Shown here: piece after piece, positions 46,117 through 56,932 of the stretch
Layout of the letters: each line of letters opens with the position of its first letter
Numbering within the stretch: the first letter of the stretch is position 1
Assembly (NCBI GenBank): GCA_010093515.1
Contig: MU001695.1
Location: 212,157-276,156, forward strand
Length of the DNA stretch: 64,000 bases
Reading direction: 5' to 3'
Source: Lineolata rhizophorae
Lineage: Eukaryota; Ascomycota; Dothideomycetes; Lineolatales; Lineolataceae
Made by a program: the position numbers and the translations under genes
The notes under the pieces: model-generated
What the model was told of the DNA's origin: nothing
Databases searched by the model: none
What the model saw: only the letters and a program-made list of their open reading frames with translations

Positions 46117-48432
46117 ATGCTCGCATCAGCGGTAGAGCCAACCGTTTCCGACGTCGAGAAGGACGCCGGCGACGATGACTATGCTCACTTGACCAATGAT
46201 GCGGTCCATTCTTACAGCTGGGAAGGCATCACCGTGACAGTCAACGATCGAAATACCAAGAGCAAGAAGCAGATTTTAACAGACATCAATGGGTTTGTCA
46301 AGGAAGGTAAGGCGAGGTATCTTAGACCTTTTCCCCTTCCTCTTCTACTAACCGTGCTTAGGTGAATTGCTCGCCCTTATGGGTCCGAGGTATGCTGCCA
46401 AGGGTCTGTCTCTTGCAAGTGTCGTACTCATCATTGGTCCTGCAGTGGCTCTGGGAAGACGACGCTGCTCAATGTTCTTGCTCGACGCCCTCAATCGGGA
46501 GTCTCTGTCCAGGAGTCTCTTCTCGTCAACGGCAACCCAGTCCCCCTGGGGGATTTCAGACAAATATCCTCCTATGTTGAGCAGGAGGATGCTTTGGTAG
46601 GATCTCTGACGGTTCGAGAGACACTCCATTTCGCTGCCGAGCTGTCCCTTCCTCGGTATGGACCTCCAGTATTCAATCTGGGATGAACGTGGTGAATGCT
46701 TATTCAATTGATAGATCGGTCGGAAAGACCGAGCGCCTGCAGCGGATCGAAGCTCTTGTGCAGGCATTCGGGCTCCAGGATCAGGCTAAATCTTTAATCG
46801 GGACCCCTATCCGCAAGGGCATCAGTGGCGGGCAGAAGAGACGACTCAGCGTCGCCAGCCAGCTGATCACGAGTCCCAAGATTCTGTTCCTAGACGAACC
46901 TACCAGCGGCCTCGACTCGGCGGCTAGCTACGAAGTCATCAACTTTGTCAAGACGATTGCGAAGAAGTACAAGGTTCGTCACGTGCCAATTCCCCGGAGG
47001 CCGGCGACTCTGCTAACCAACGTCAGCTTCTGGTGATTGCGAGCATCCATCAACCATCAACCAGCACGTTTGAAATGTTTGACCGATTGCTACTCTTGTC
47101 GCGCGGCACTGTGGTATACAACGGCCTCACGGCCTCTGCCCAGTCCTACTTCGAGTCCCATGGCTTCCCAATGCCCCTCTACACCAACCCAGCCGAGTTC
47201 ATGATCGACCTCGTTAACACAGACTTCTCTCGAAGCCGCGGGCAGAAGATTGAACAACTGGAATCACTTCAGGCAGCCTGGACCAATTCGCAGAACGCGA
47301 GCGAGCTCTCCGCAGAAATATCGGGTGCATCACCCAAGGATAAGTCGCCTCAGAGCATCGTTGTTGGATCTGAAAAGTCAGTGCACAAGCTATTCGTCTC
47401 CCTCACATTGATGCATAGGAGCTTCATCAAGAGCTATCGAGACATTATCGCCTACGGGATCCGGATTGCCATGTATATGGGTCTTGCCATTATGATGGGG
47501 ACTGTGTGGCTCCGTCTCAGTCCTAAGCAAGAGAACATACCTTCATTTATTAACGCAATCGTAAGTGTGACTGGTCCAATACCTACCCAAGGAAGAAAAT
47601 TCGTAGCTGATATCAATATTCAACGATAGTTTTTCGGTGGTGCTTTCATGTCATTCATGGCCGTGAGTCTCATATTTCTAAGCTTCTTTCTTGCCCCGTC
47701 TTTGAAATGCTTATAGTGATAACTAGGTTGCATACATTCCTGCGTTCCTGGAGGACCGAGCTCTGTACGTCAAAGAGCGTTCTAACGGGCTTTACGGACC
47801 AACTGCTTTCATGATTGCCAATTTTGTTACCGGGCTTCCATACCTCTGTAAGCACCAAAAGAAAGGTCCCTTTACTTTAGAAGGGAGGCAGCTATTCGCT
47901 AACAAACGTAGTCGTCATTGCCCTCCTTTTCTCCATCGTCGTCTACTGGCTGTCCAATTTCAATCCAACAGCCATCAAATTCTGGACGTGGGTTATGTGG
48001 CTTTTCCTGGACCTCGTAGCTGCGGAGTCACTCGTCGTGCTGCTCTCGAGCCTTATGCCCATTTTCGTCGTGGCGCTCGCCGCCACAGCGTTCGCCAACG
48101 GCCTGTGGATGTCCGTTATGGGCTTCATGGTAGCGCCAAACCGTCTCAATGTTTTTTGGCGCTATGTCTTCCACTACATCGACTACCAGGCCTACGTCTT
48201 CCAAGGTATGATGGTGGTCGAGTTTGCGGGTCGCACGTACGACTGCGCATCTGACTGCCAGTGCATGTATTCATCGGACTTGGCTGACCAGTGCAAGATC
48301 GATGGCAAGGGTGTGCTCGACTTTTACGGGTACAAGACGGGACGGAATGGCCTGTGGGCGGGAATATTGATTGGTATCATCGCAGGTTATCGGCTCCTGG
48401 GTTGGCTCGTGCTGTATCTGCGTCGTACCTGA
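46117..48432 (+). CDS. ABC transporter, ABCG (White) half-transporter
   Basis: Eight exons: 46117-46306, 46362-46389, 46446-46655, 46715-46973, 47027-47560, 47630-47662, 47727-47847 and 47912-48432; the product is 631 aa in one frame. The nucleotide-binding domain comes first: Walker A GPSGSGKTT (about 71-79, assembled across the 28-nt exon 2 and exon 3), signature ISGGQKRRLS (about 178), Walker B ILFLDEPTSGLD (about 199). Six predicted transmembrane helices follow (about 350-630, for example IAYGIRIAMYMGLAIMMGTV and VIALLFSIVVYWL). NBD-then-TMD order and half size define ABCG; it should work as a dimer. The substrate (lipid, sterol, pigment or xenobiotic) is unknown. No biosynthetic genes flank it. 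The 33-nt exon 6 is easy for gene finders to miss. Confidence 0.9.
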
Positions 48433-49045
48433 GTAGAAGCGATCGGTGTAATCCCTGTGACGAAATAGTTCGGTATTGCTTTCTTTTTTCACTCACTTCG
48501 AAAGTAGCTCATCATATTTGATGAATGCACTCTATATCCTTTTCCTTTCTAGCCGACTGGTTTTTGACTGGAAGTTGAACGTCCAATTAAATGGTTATGG
48601 AATATATCTATTCTTAAAATAGTACAGTATACGTCAAATCTGCTGAATAATTGAGGGCCATCTGGTAATATCCAAGACTCGTCCTTGTAATGCGCGAAAA
48701 ACTCTAAATGGCCTATGCCCCTATCTCCAATAGCGAGATGGAGAAAAAATGATTTGAGCAGAAACTAAACTCAAGGCAAAACCTAGAGTACATGGCCCCT
48801 ATTCCCTGAGACGAGCTAGGGAGGTTATCCAACCGGACATCATCCGCATACCCAATAAACCATTCGTCTGAGCACTAGTTCCTCGTGCCACCAACGTCCG
48901 CTGACGAAGCATCACCGTAGCATCCTTCAAAGGAATGCTTACTCCAACTCCGCCGGCGCCTTCTTCAGGTCCCGCGTAACTATCTTGGCACGGGGGGGCA
49001 TCGTTCGCCGAACACGTCTCGTGAATCGCATTGTAGACCGTGGAA
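48433..49045. other. tail-to-tail spacer
   Basis: About 610 bases between the convergent ABCG and SNARE genes, probably both 3' untranslated regions. The left part is AT-rich. A short minus-strand frame at 48,799-49,086 is an extension of the SNARE frame region and is not needed for the SNARE model. Confidence 0.55.
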
Positions 49046-49481
49046 TTAACCAAACACCAAATGCCAGATCCACCACAAAAGCACAACTACGACAACAATA
49101 ATACCCGCGAGTTTGAGGATGGCGACTTTGTTGCCGCTCTGCGCCATGCGGCCGAGCCGGGTGGCGCTGCCTTTGAGTGAGTTGGAGAAGGAGGAGAAGG
49201 CTTCGTTCTGCGGCCTACAAGTCAGCGCTAGGTCCTCTCAGCCGTGTATATAGAGCAAGCTCCGCCAGATTTCTGTCGAAGTAGGTGCCCGGGACAGTGT
49301 ATTTGGGCGTCTGGGTAGAGTGTATCAAGGGAGATGAATTGCTTACACTGCTGTCGATGAGGCGGTGGTCCTGTGCATTGTCATAGATGTCTACGGTGAC
49401 TCCACGCAGAGCCGATACTTTTGACGCCAGCTCGTCAAGGCGCGAGTTGTTTTGGCGTTCGCGCTCGTAGGCTTCAGACAT
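49046..49481 (-). CDS. SFT1: Qc-SNARE, Sft1/Bet1-like
   Basis: Small tail-anchored SNARE that acts in ER-Golgi or intra-Golgi vesicle fusion. Exons are 49347-49481 and 49046-49207 with a 139-nt intron (donor GTAAGC); the product is 98 aa. The SNARE helix runs from LDELASKVSALRGVTVDIYD through the junction to FSSFSNSLKGSATRLGRMA. The central layer residue should be Gln or its replacement in the segment DHRLIDSS-NEAFSS near the junction; I could not assign it with certainty. A single C-terminal transmembrane helix follows (LKLAGIIVVVVVLLWWIW), leaving almost no lumenal tail. Sft1 and Bet1 are close relatives and I cannot separate them fully; the short N-terminus favours Sft1. Confidence 0.82.
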
Positions 49482-49849
49482 GGTGGTCGCGGAGGGAAGA
49501 CCTGGGGTGACGAAATAGAGGCTCTAACTGCCGGGCGAGATAGAGCTGCGGAATAGGTGGGAAATCTCCTATTTGCAGTAGCTAGTAAATCGAGGAACAA
49601 GATCGTAAGAGTAGGAGTTGCCGGAGGGATATGTGGGCGGGCGTGGCGTTCAAAAATCGATCGCAAACTGGAACGGAGTCCGGACGACGGATGACGCCGC
49701 ATTGTAAGGATTGCAGCGCCGCGGCGCCAAAAGGGCCGATGAAACTGTCACGTGTAGACGCGACCGCGTACCGAAGACGCGTTCTTTTTTCTTTCCACTA
49801 CGAACATCAACCAATACGGGCCCCGCAACTCTCTTCTTATTGACCCAAG
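49482..49849. promoter_or_regulatory. bidirectional promoter SNARE/NSE2 with MCB-like cluster
   Basis: A 368-base space between divergent starts. ACGCG (49,758-49,762), CGCGT (49,765-49,769) and ACGCGT (49,777-49,782) lie within 25 bases, about 70-90 bases before the NSE2 start codon. ACGCGT is the MluI cell-cycle box bound by MBF-type factors in yeasts; function here is inference. Confidence 0.5.
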
Positions 49850-51550
49850 ATGTCTGCACGCCGTAATGACGGCCGCAGTTCGCGGGCACCAACAACTGCG
49901 CCTGAAGCGACGTCCTCACGTCCGTCAACCACGAACCACTCTATGGCGCCAGCGTCCACACAAGCAGCAGACGACACGCCATACACTCCACCATCGTTTC
50001 CGCTAGACCAAGAATCGCTTCATCGCCTCACTCAGCTCGTGCAGCAGACACAGCAGGGGCCTAGTCGGGCCAACACAAGCTTGCTGGCGAAACTGAAGGA
50101 CCACCAGAAGAATGCGGTGGGGCTGCTAGCCGATGTAGGCGGGGACGCGAACGAACGCGTAAAAATGTACGAAGAAAAGGTCAAAAAAAAGGACGAAAGG
50201 AGGCGGCGCAAACTAGAGAGGATGAATAGAGGAGGGACTACCGGCGAGGGGGAAGGCGACGGGTCTCAACCGGCGGGGGGGGAAGCCGTCCTAGATGAGG
50301 ACGAGGACCCAAAGGCACGACTGGAGAAGGAAACTCTGGAGGAGCTACGCACGAAGGTCGACAGGCTGACGAAACAATTGGACGAGGGGGTGCAGAAGAT
50401 GATTGACAGCCAGGCGATTCTGGGGTTCGCGGAGAAGCAGCTGGCCGAATCGCGCACTAAGGCGGTCGCCAACGCGCGGGAATGGGCACGGGCGGAGCGT
50501 GACCGCGAGGATGCTAGCACACAGGCACGGGAGGCGCGGCGAGAAGAGCGGGCGCGGCGGGCGCTAGAGCGCGGAACGTTGGACGGGAGGGACGAGGGCG
50601 AGGGCGATCTCATGGATGTCGACTCTAGCGGAGCCACCGCAAACGACACTCAACCTACTATTCCGGGTATGACACCCAATAACATGGCCCCGGAAGCTAT
50701 TTCGGTTGCGCAGTTCTTCAAGGACTGCCTCGGCGCCGAAGAGGCCGACTACCAGCGTCTCTCTAGACATGCCCGCTTCGCCAGTCACAATGACTACGTC
50801 AACTTCCGGCGCGTCATCTGGGACTCGCAGCATCACATCGGCCCTGATGGTGAAATGGCCGCTATGCCGCCACGCTCGACTTGGTTCCGGGACCGAGGCT
50901 CACCGGCTCCTGGTGTCACGGGTTCGCAGCAGGATGGCGCCGAAGGGCACGATGAGGACGACGATATGGACATAGAGGTCGCGCGCGAGAGGATTAGCAC
51001 AAAGTGCCCCCTCACGTTGCAGGAGTTGGTTGACCCCGTTACAAGTAGGAAGTGTCCGCACACGTTCGAACGCTCGGCGATCATGAACATGATCAACAGC
51101 AGCGGCATGCGGGCAGGTGGGAGCCATGCGCGCGGCGCCAGGGATGGCGAGCGTGTCGTTCAGTGTCCTGTTCCTGGGTGTTCTAAGGTATGGATGGATT
51201 CGTAGTGCTTCTCCGAGTCGCTTTATTTTCAGACTAATTACGTCCAGATGCTTCTCAAGTCGGATCTTTTTGCCGATCCTCTGCTCCAGCGTCGCATTCG
51301 TCGCATCCAGGAAGCGCGTCGCCAAAGCGACGAGTTTGAGGATGAGGACGAGGATGATATGAAAGATGATGACAGTGACACCGCCGCAAACGCTGCCATG
51401 GTTACTTCCTCTCAGGCTTCCCTCCCGGAGAGTCAAATTAAGGCGGAGCGGAGGAGCCAGCACTCACCGCCTCAGAGGAGACAGCAAGTTCTCCAGTCTT
51501 CGCAGGCTGACGGGGTGGATTTAGGTGGGGAGGATACAGAGGATGAGTAA
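49850..51550 (+). CDS. NSE2: SUMO E3 ligase subunit of Smc5/6 (Nse2/Mms21), SP-RING
   Basis: Nse2 docks on Smc5 and sumoylates repair and chromosome proteins in the nucleus. Exons are 49850-51187 and 51248-51550 with a 60-nt intron; the product is 546 aa. The SP-RING starts near residue 386: CPLTLQELVDPVTSRKCPHT, then RVVQCPVPGCSK, with MLLKSDLFADPLLQRRIRR added by exon 2. A coiled coil (about 155-245: LRTKVDRLTKQLDEGVQKM onward) is where the family contacts Smc5. The N-terminus is disordered and the C-terminus is acidic. It is about twice the length of yeast Mms21, mainly through linkers, as in other filamentous fungi as far as I recall. Zn ligands appear complete in the C...C-H...C...C pattern. 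Confidence 0.9.
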
Positions 51551-51724
51551 GATGGGCAGGATGCACTTAAGGCTTTGTGTTCTATTGTAAAATTACATGT
51601 TGTAGTCCCAGTATTAATTTAGCCGCCTACACGGCGAAGAAAAAAAAGATCCACGGGTCCTTTGTGGATACTATCCTCTTTGCGTCGATCAACGCAAATC
51701 CGATCGCTCCAATTCGATGGCTCC

Positions 51725-53411
51725 TTAATGTAGTAGAAATTCGGATAGGTTATCCCAAAATCCCAGATCATAGATGTTGTCCACGTCCACCAGCTTCCAA
51801 CATCGCTGCCAAGTTCCTGGCTCTACCAAGTCTGCCAGCTCCGGTGGTAGCTCGTCTGGTAAAAGCCCAGAAACGCAGCGGATAGCAACCTGACGCGGAC
51901 CGAGTGGCCAGGCGGCCTTTTGTCTCTTCAACAACCGGCGGTGAGATACCTGATTATTGGCACTGGCCCCATCATCGCTGCTCCCCTCTTCACTGCTATC
52001 TTCAACGTCCGTGATCTCATCCCTCCCGGTCCCCTCCTCCCCTTCCGTCCGCACCCACTCCCCCTTCCATCTCCCCCTCTCATCGTCCTCATCCTCCACA
52101 CTACCCCACCTCAGCTCCTTCCTTACCCTCGCCACGAACACGATTCCCTCCCGCATATCCTCGCCTAGATCCGCCCATTTCGAACTTTCATTCGTCGTGG
52201 TACCTGCGTGGATGAGGCGCACGTGATACACGAGCAGCCCGAGTGGCAGCGGCGCTGTCAGCACCGCGAGCAGGCCAACGCCCGTGACGCGCAGTCCGCC
52301 GACATCTACCGCGATGGAGAGGCCAAGGGCTGCGGCGCGGAAGCGTTGCAGCGCGAACGCGGGGATAAAACTTTCGAACATGTTCCTGCCGTCGCGCAGC
52401 CGAGAGCGCCGCGACGCCATCGCCACACAGATGCGCGTGACGTCGGGCGCGAGGGCAGCCCATGCGATGTACGCGCCGTAGGCGATGGTGACGGAGCTGG
52501 TGAGCAGTAGCAGGAGGAAGAACTTGTAGTTGCCGCGGCCAAGGCAGTTGTTGACCCAGACGCAGTGGTGGTCGGCGCGCGCGACGCAGGTGCCGCAGAG
52601 GTTGCAGTGTTTGCTGCGAGGCGGCTTGGGTTTGAGGCAAGTCCGGCAGGGGGGGCGGAAGTCGTGGTAGAGGGTGTAGTCGTATGGATAGTGGGTTAGG
52701 TGAGAGGAGAGCGTGGTCGGGGTGATGTGAGGGGAGAAGGGTGTGGGTGGGTAGACGCAGAGGTAGGTGAAGATGTAGGGAAGGGGGAGAAGGAGTACGA
52801 CGGGGAAGCGAAGAGAGGCTGATAAGCGGGGCCAGATGACAGGTAGAAGAAGAGCGCTGGAACCGGTGAGGAGACCAAGGAAGAAAATCTGACAAACATG
52901 GGGTTAGAATAGTGCGGGCTGGGACATTTTAACAGAAAATAAACCTTCGAAATGAATACTCTAGGCGTAAAACTGGGTCGGACTTTTGACTGAAATAGGC
53001 TAAGAACGACCTAAGACAGGAATTGGAAAACTCAAACGAAAAATAGAGACGAGGACATACGAGAACCAGTGGGTGCTTCTGATAAAGCAAGTAATGCGAA
53101 AAACGGGCGCCGGCTCGGCTGCCTCTACCACCTGTCAAGATGATGTCGATGCGTTGGGCAAAATTCGGGATGTGGATCCAGATGAGACGGTGCACGAAGC
53201 CGATTGGCGTGTTCCTATTTGGATTGACGTGTTAGAAGTGAAGCAATTATACAAGTCCTGACAAGCATTTGAAGGCAATGAGCAGTCATAGTTCGCTTGA
53301 CATCACTAAGTTTATTCCGTACCTCAAGGCAGGAAGTCTCCCGAAGAGAGCGACGAAAGTGAGAAAAGAGAGCGTCAGGACAAAGAGGGCTACCGCCCGG
53401 AGAGTACCCAT
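51725..53411 (-). CDS. SWF1: palmitoyltransferase Swf1 (DHHC family)
   Basis: ER protein S-acyltransferase; in yeast Swf1 palmitoylates SNAREs and other transmembrane proteins near the membrane. Exons are 53323-53411, 53061-53214 and 51725-52888, with introns of 108 and 172 nt; the product is 468 aa. Swf1 features: N-terminal anchor MGTLRAVALFVLTLSFLTF, NTPIGFVHRLIWIHIPN, two further hydrophobic segments, and the Cys-rich domain CRTCLKPKPPRSKHCNLCG with DHHC at about 187-190 and VWVNNCLGRGNYKFFLLLL. A long acidic/Ser insert (about 350-410) lies in the cytosolic tail, followed by a final WKLVDVDNIYDLGFWDN block. The third exon has no ATG for the first 460 bases, so ATG-based callers would truncate it. 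It converges on NSE2 with 174 bases between stops. Confidence 0.93.
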
Positions 53412-53890
53412 GATTGAAGATAATGTGTAAGCTGCCAAGTCATTATACAGAGAGAGTAGAGAATGAAAGAAGCAGAATGGGAGAAGCTAAGGGTGGAGAT
53501 GGCCATTGTCGAAGGGGTAGTAGCACACGTGATGTTGCCGGGGTGAGTGGGGTGGCGCTCTCGCGAAGTCACGGGTTCTCGGCCGCTACGCGACGTCCCC
53601 ACCAGCCGCTTTCTCCTACAGCCACCACGTTGCGCCCGCATGCGCCTCTCCTTCACAGCCCTTCCGCGCAAGTGCTGCCGGGATCCTCTAGTTTTTGCTA
53701 GCCTGAGGAATCTGTCAGGTTGTTCGCACAGCTTCTGCCCGACTATCGTCTTATCTCTATCGCGTCTAAGAGGGCTAATAGCTCGACGCGCCTTAACGCG
53801 CCACTAGACGCGTTTCTGGTCTTTCCTCCCCCTCCTTGAAAAGCCTCAATTTGTTCTCTGCGGTTCGACCTTATCTCAACATCACTTACA
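53412..53890. promoter_or_regulatory. bidirectional promoter SWF1/RAP1 with MCB-like cluster
   Basis: A 479-base space between divergent starts. On the RAP1 side, CGCGT (53,761-53,765), ACGCG (53,786-53,790), ACGCG (53,796-53,800) and ACGCGT (53,808-53,813) fall within 53 bases, about 78-130 bases before the RAP1 ATG. This is denser than in other promoters of the window. MBF-type G1/S control is a hypothesis. Confidence 0.5.
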
Positions 53891-56800
53891 ATGGGTACTA
53901 CAAGGATGCGCCTCGCCAACAATGATGCGCGCGCGAATGGCGCGAATGGCGCGAACGGCTGCAATGGCGACAACGCCGGTGGCGTCTTTGGCAACCTACG
54001 CTTCTGGGTTGCTCAGCGCGTTCCACAGCGCGACAGATTCATCGAGCTGATCAAGACGCACGGTGGCGCTCTCACAATCTCGGACTCTCATGCCGATTAT
54101 CTGATCGCAGACCATGTACGCCGCGATGCGCCACCTCGATCACTCTCGTATACTTTTCTCGAGGCTAGCGTACGGAATGGTGCGTTGGCAAACCCGGACC
54201 TGCATCGCGCGGGCCCGGCGCCGGGTTCGGTACGCCCTGCTGGCGCGGGCAACGTGCTGCCGACGAAGACAGGGCGGACGAAATTCACAGCCGAAGATGA
54301 TAAATGCTTGTGGAAGTGGGTTTCTAGCCATGGAAAGGACGGAGCTAGCACGAGTGGAAACGAAATTTATAAGCAGTTGGAGCAGACAAACCCCCGACAT
54401 ACGTGGCAGAGCTGGCGAGATCGGTGGGTTAAGACACTGCGTTATAGGGAAGCCCCCCCGGGTTGGGACAAGGTTAAGTGTCCCGAGAAGGACCAGGAAG
54501 AGGAACAGCAGACGCCGCAAGTACGCCAGAAGCACGCTTCGTCGCCTGCTGATGTGCAGACAGAGAGCCTTGATCATGAGGGAGTGCGAGAAGGACATCA
54601 GGAGCAGGAAGAAGACACCTCACTTCCGACAAAAGAGGCCGAATTCTCTGTCGTCATCTTCAATGAAATGCTCATGAGTAGTCGTGACATCGAAGGTACT
54701 CCTAGAGAGCGCTGGAATATCAAATGGGAAAATCTGGCCGACTCATCTGGCAATACGGTTGATGGTTGGGATGCCTTCTACGAAGACAAGGTGCGACCCG
54801 TAGCGCAGTTGTTGGAAGGTCCCGGACGCGATGAGCGCATCAGGGAGTACAATCGCATTTGGGGCCCGTGGGAAGATAAAAAGCGGGACTTGTCTACGGA
54901 GCAGTGGCTAGAAGTATTTGGGCGGGTGCTGGAGCCAAAATTGCGACAGATGAAGGCTGAAGCGGAAAGGGAGGAAGAAGTAGCGTCGGAAAACGCAGAA
55001 ACCGGGCAAGTCAGGCAAAATGAGGACTATGCCCCGCAGACGTCGAATTCTTCGTATGCCACGGCTGCGTCCGTCATATCTGGAGGGACGAACAGAAATG
55101 ACGAGGTTAGCCCTCAGCAAAACGAGCAGGGTGAATCTAACGTTGTGCCTTCGAGACCGCAGGAGGGAAGCAACATTATTGCCGACAGCAGTATTGGGTT
55201 GTTATCGACACCTGATGACTGCGAATTGACTGGATACGATTTGTTCTTGCACGAGCATCGCGGTAAGATTGTAAAAGCCAATCCTGGTCTTTCTACCGAT
55301 ACAACTGCAAGGATCTTAGTCAACACCTGGCAGAGTTTATCGGAGGCAGAAAAGCACAAATACCACGACCGAGTTACTGAAAACCTTGAACTCTATCATC
55401 TAGACGAGAATGAATCGGAGTGCCCGCATGAGGACGGGGAGGTGGAGGGTCAAGATGAGGACGTCGCTAAGGAGCATGAGGCTTCATTGCCCGGAAAGGC
55501 GGACCGAGGTGAACATGTCAGCAAGGACGATTGTGCTCCTTCACCCCAGACCGATCGAGGGCGATCGTCACCCCACGTTCAGATTTCGACCACAGCAGAA
55601 GTCTTTGAAATCGAATCTGACGGTGAGTTTATCCCCGAAGACGAACCGATCCAAGATCAGTTTTCTTCTACTGCTCCTGTACTCGGCCTCACCGACTCTC
55701 CTTCACGCCGACAATATGAAGGGACTCCGCCCTCATCAACACTTTCAATTCCGCTTGTGCAGCAACAGCCAGACCCGCAGGCGTCACCGGAAAGCCGGAA
55801 TCGCCGTCGTCAGTCGACTGCGCTCCCGCCGCAACTCATCCCATCGTCAACGAGCGAGCTTGCTAGCGAACAGCTTATTCGGGAAAACCAAAAATCGCAA
55901 GCGATGGCTTCTATAGACTCATTCGAGGTTGATGTCGGCGTGGCCGATCCCGATGGCGGCTGGGATCAGATGAGAGAAGGTGAGGTGGAGAGGGACCAAG
56001 ATGAATGGGCTGTTGAAGTGCGTTCGGATAGTGACATGGGGGCTAATGACGAGGCTGAACATGCTGTGGTAGCACCGGGGCAGGAAACGTTATTCGTCAT
56101 AGACGATGATGGCATGGGAGAAGAAGACGCGCAAGAACAGAACGAGGAAGAGCTTGAGGAAGAGTTCGAGGGGAAGCTTGTCAAGGAGGTTGAGGACGTT
56201 GGTGAGGGCCTTGATGGGGAGGTTGACGAGGAAATTGAAGAACATCAGGGCGGGCTTGATGAGCAGCCAGAGGAAACGCCCAAAAAGCGTCGCATCGATG
56301 CTCAGGCCGATACGCAAGCTATAATGGAAGCGGAAACACAGATGCCCGACTTTGGTGTTGCCCTGCCGGACGGCGGGTTCTCTGATGAGGAAGTCGAGGA
56401 CAATCAAGCTATGGAAGTGGACGCGCCAAATGAGGAAGAGGAAGAACTCGTGTCTGAACCGACCCCTTCCAAACGCTCCGCTCACGAGACTCCGGCTTTG
56501 TCCAGGAAGCGCAAGCACACAGTTGACACACCTTCACCACCGCCCACTTCCAGCAAGCGGCGTCGAGAGTCGTCTACCCGCAAATCTACCACCCCATCGC
56601 CTCCTAGGCCCGAGGAAGAAGCGACGATCATGGAAGACGAAATCGACGACTTCATCGACTCCCTTGTCGACGCCGGCTACCCCGAGGACCGGGTTGTGGA
56701 AGTCTTGCGCGCGACGAGCATGCGCGCGTCGCTAACGAAGCGCGCACTAGACGTCATGGTAGCCATGGGCGCGAACACTCTGCCGGTGGCGATGCGCGGC

Positions 56801-56932
56801 GTGTGGACTGCGGTCGACGACGAAGCGTTGGAAGGTAGCGACGCGCGCGCACTGCAGCGCATTGAGGAGAAGCATGGGACAGAGGAGCTGAAGAGGCGGT
56901 GGGAATTTTTGCGTATGTGGAGGGAGGATTAG
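53891..56932 (+). CDS. RAP1: telomere-associated protein Rap1
   Basis: Telomere length and end-protection factor. Single exon, 1013 aa. Domain order: Asn/Gly/Ala repeats (about 15-30), BRCT (about 31-100, VFGNLRFWVAQRVPQRDRF), Rap1 Myb domain (about 129-187, RTKFTAEDDKCLWKWVSSHG, then WQSWRDRWVKTL), an unassigned helical region (about 245-350), an HMG-box-like segment (about 446-505, GYDLFLHEHRGKIVKANPGL, then WQSLSEAEKHKYHDR), long acidic tracts (about 690-860), a basic stretch SKRSAHETPALSRKRKH, and the RCT domain (about 915-1013, EDEIDDFIDSLVDAGYPEDR). With one Myb domain it probably binds telomeres through a Taz1/TRF-like partner rather than directly, as in fission yeast and mammals; that is inference. 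Confidence 0.9.
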   Translation: MGTTRMRLANNDARANGANGANGCNGDNAGGVFGNLRFWVAQRVPQRDRFIELIKTHGGALTISDSHADYLIADHVRRDAPPRSLSYTFLEASVRNGALANPDLHRAGPAPGSVRPAGAGNVLPTKTGRTKFTAEDDKCLWKWVSSHGKDGASTSGNEIYKQLEQTNPRHTWQSWRDRWVKTLRYREAPPGWDKVKCPEKDQEEEQQTPQVRQKHASSPADVQTESLDHEGVREGHQEQEEDTSLPTKEAEFSVVIFNEMLMSSRDIEGTPRERWNIKWENLADSSGNTVDGWDAFYEDKVRPVAQLLEGPGRDERIREYNRIWGPWEDKKRDLSTEQWLEVFGRVLEPKLRQMKAEAEREEEVASENAETGQVRQNEDYAPQTSNSSYATAASVISGGTNRNDEVSPQQNEQGESNVVPSRPQEGSNIIADSSIGLLSTPDDCELTGYDLFLHEHRGKIVKANPGLSTDTTARILVNTWQSLSEAEKHKYHDRVTENLELYHLDENESECPHEDGEVEGQDEDVAKEHEASLPGKADRGEHVSKDDCAPSPQTDRGRSSPHVQISTTAEVFEIESDGEFIPEDEPIQDQFSSTAPVLGLTDSPSRRQYEGTPPSSTLSIPLVQQQPDPQASPESRNRRRQSTALPPQLIPSSTSELASEQLIRENQKSQAMASIDSFEVDVGVADPDGGWDQMREGEVERDQDEWAVEVRSDSDMGANDEAEHAVVAPGQETLFVIDDDGMGEEDAQEQNEEELEEEFEGKLVKEVEDVGEGLDGEVDEEIEEHQGGLDEQPEETPKKRRIDAQADTQAIMEAETQMPDFGVALPDGGFSDEEVEDNQAMEVDAPNEEEEELVSEPTPSKRSAHETPALSRKRKHTVDTPSPPPTSSKRRRESSTRKSTTPSPPRPEEEATIMEDEIDDFIDSLVDAGYPEDRVVEVLRATSMRASLTKRALDVMVAMGANTLPVAMRGVWTAVDDEALEGSDARALQRIEEKHGTEELKRRWEFLRMWRED

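Noticed and set aside
24395-48432. Possible secondary-metabolite cluster (dehydrogenase, GNAT, ABC transporter, sulfurase-like enzyme)
   Set aside because: No polyketide, nonribosomal peptide or terpene backbone gene; the genes are far apart and interleaved with housekeeping genes.
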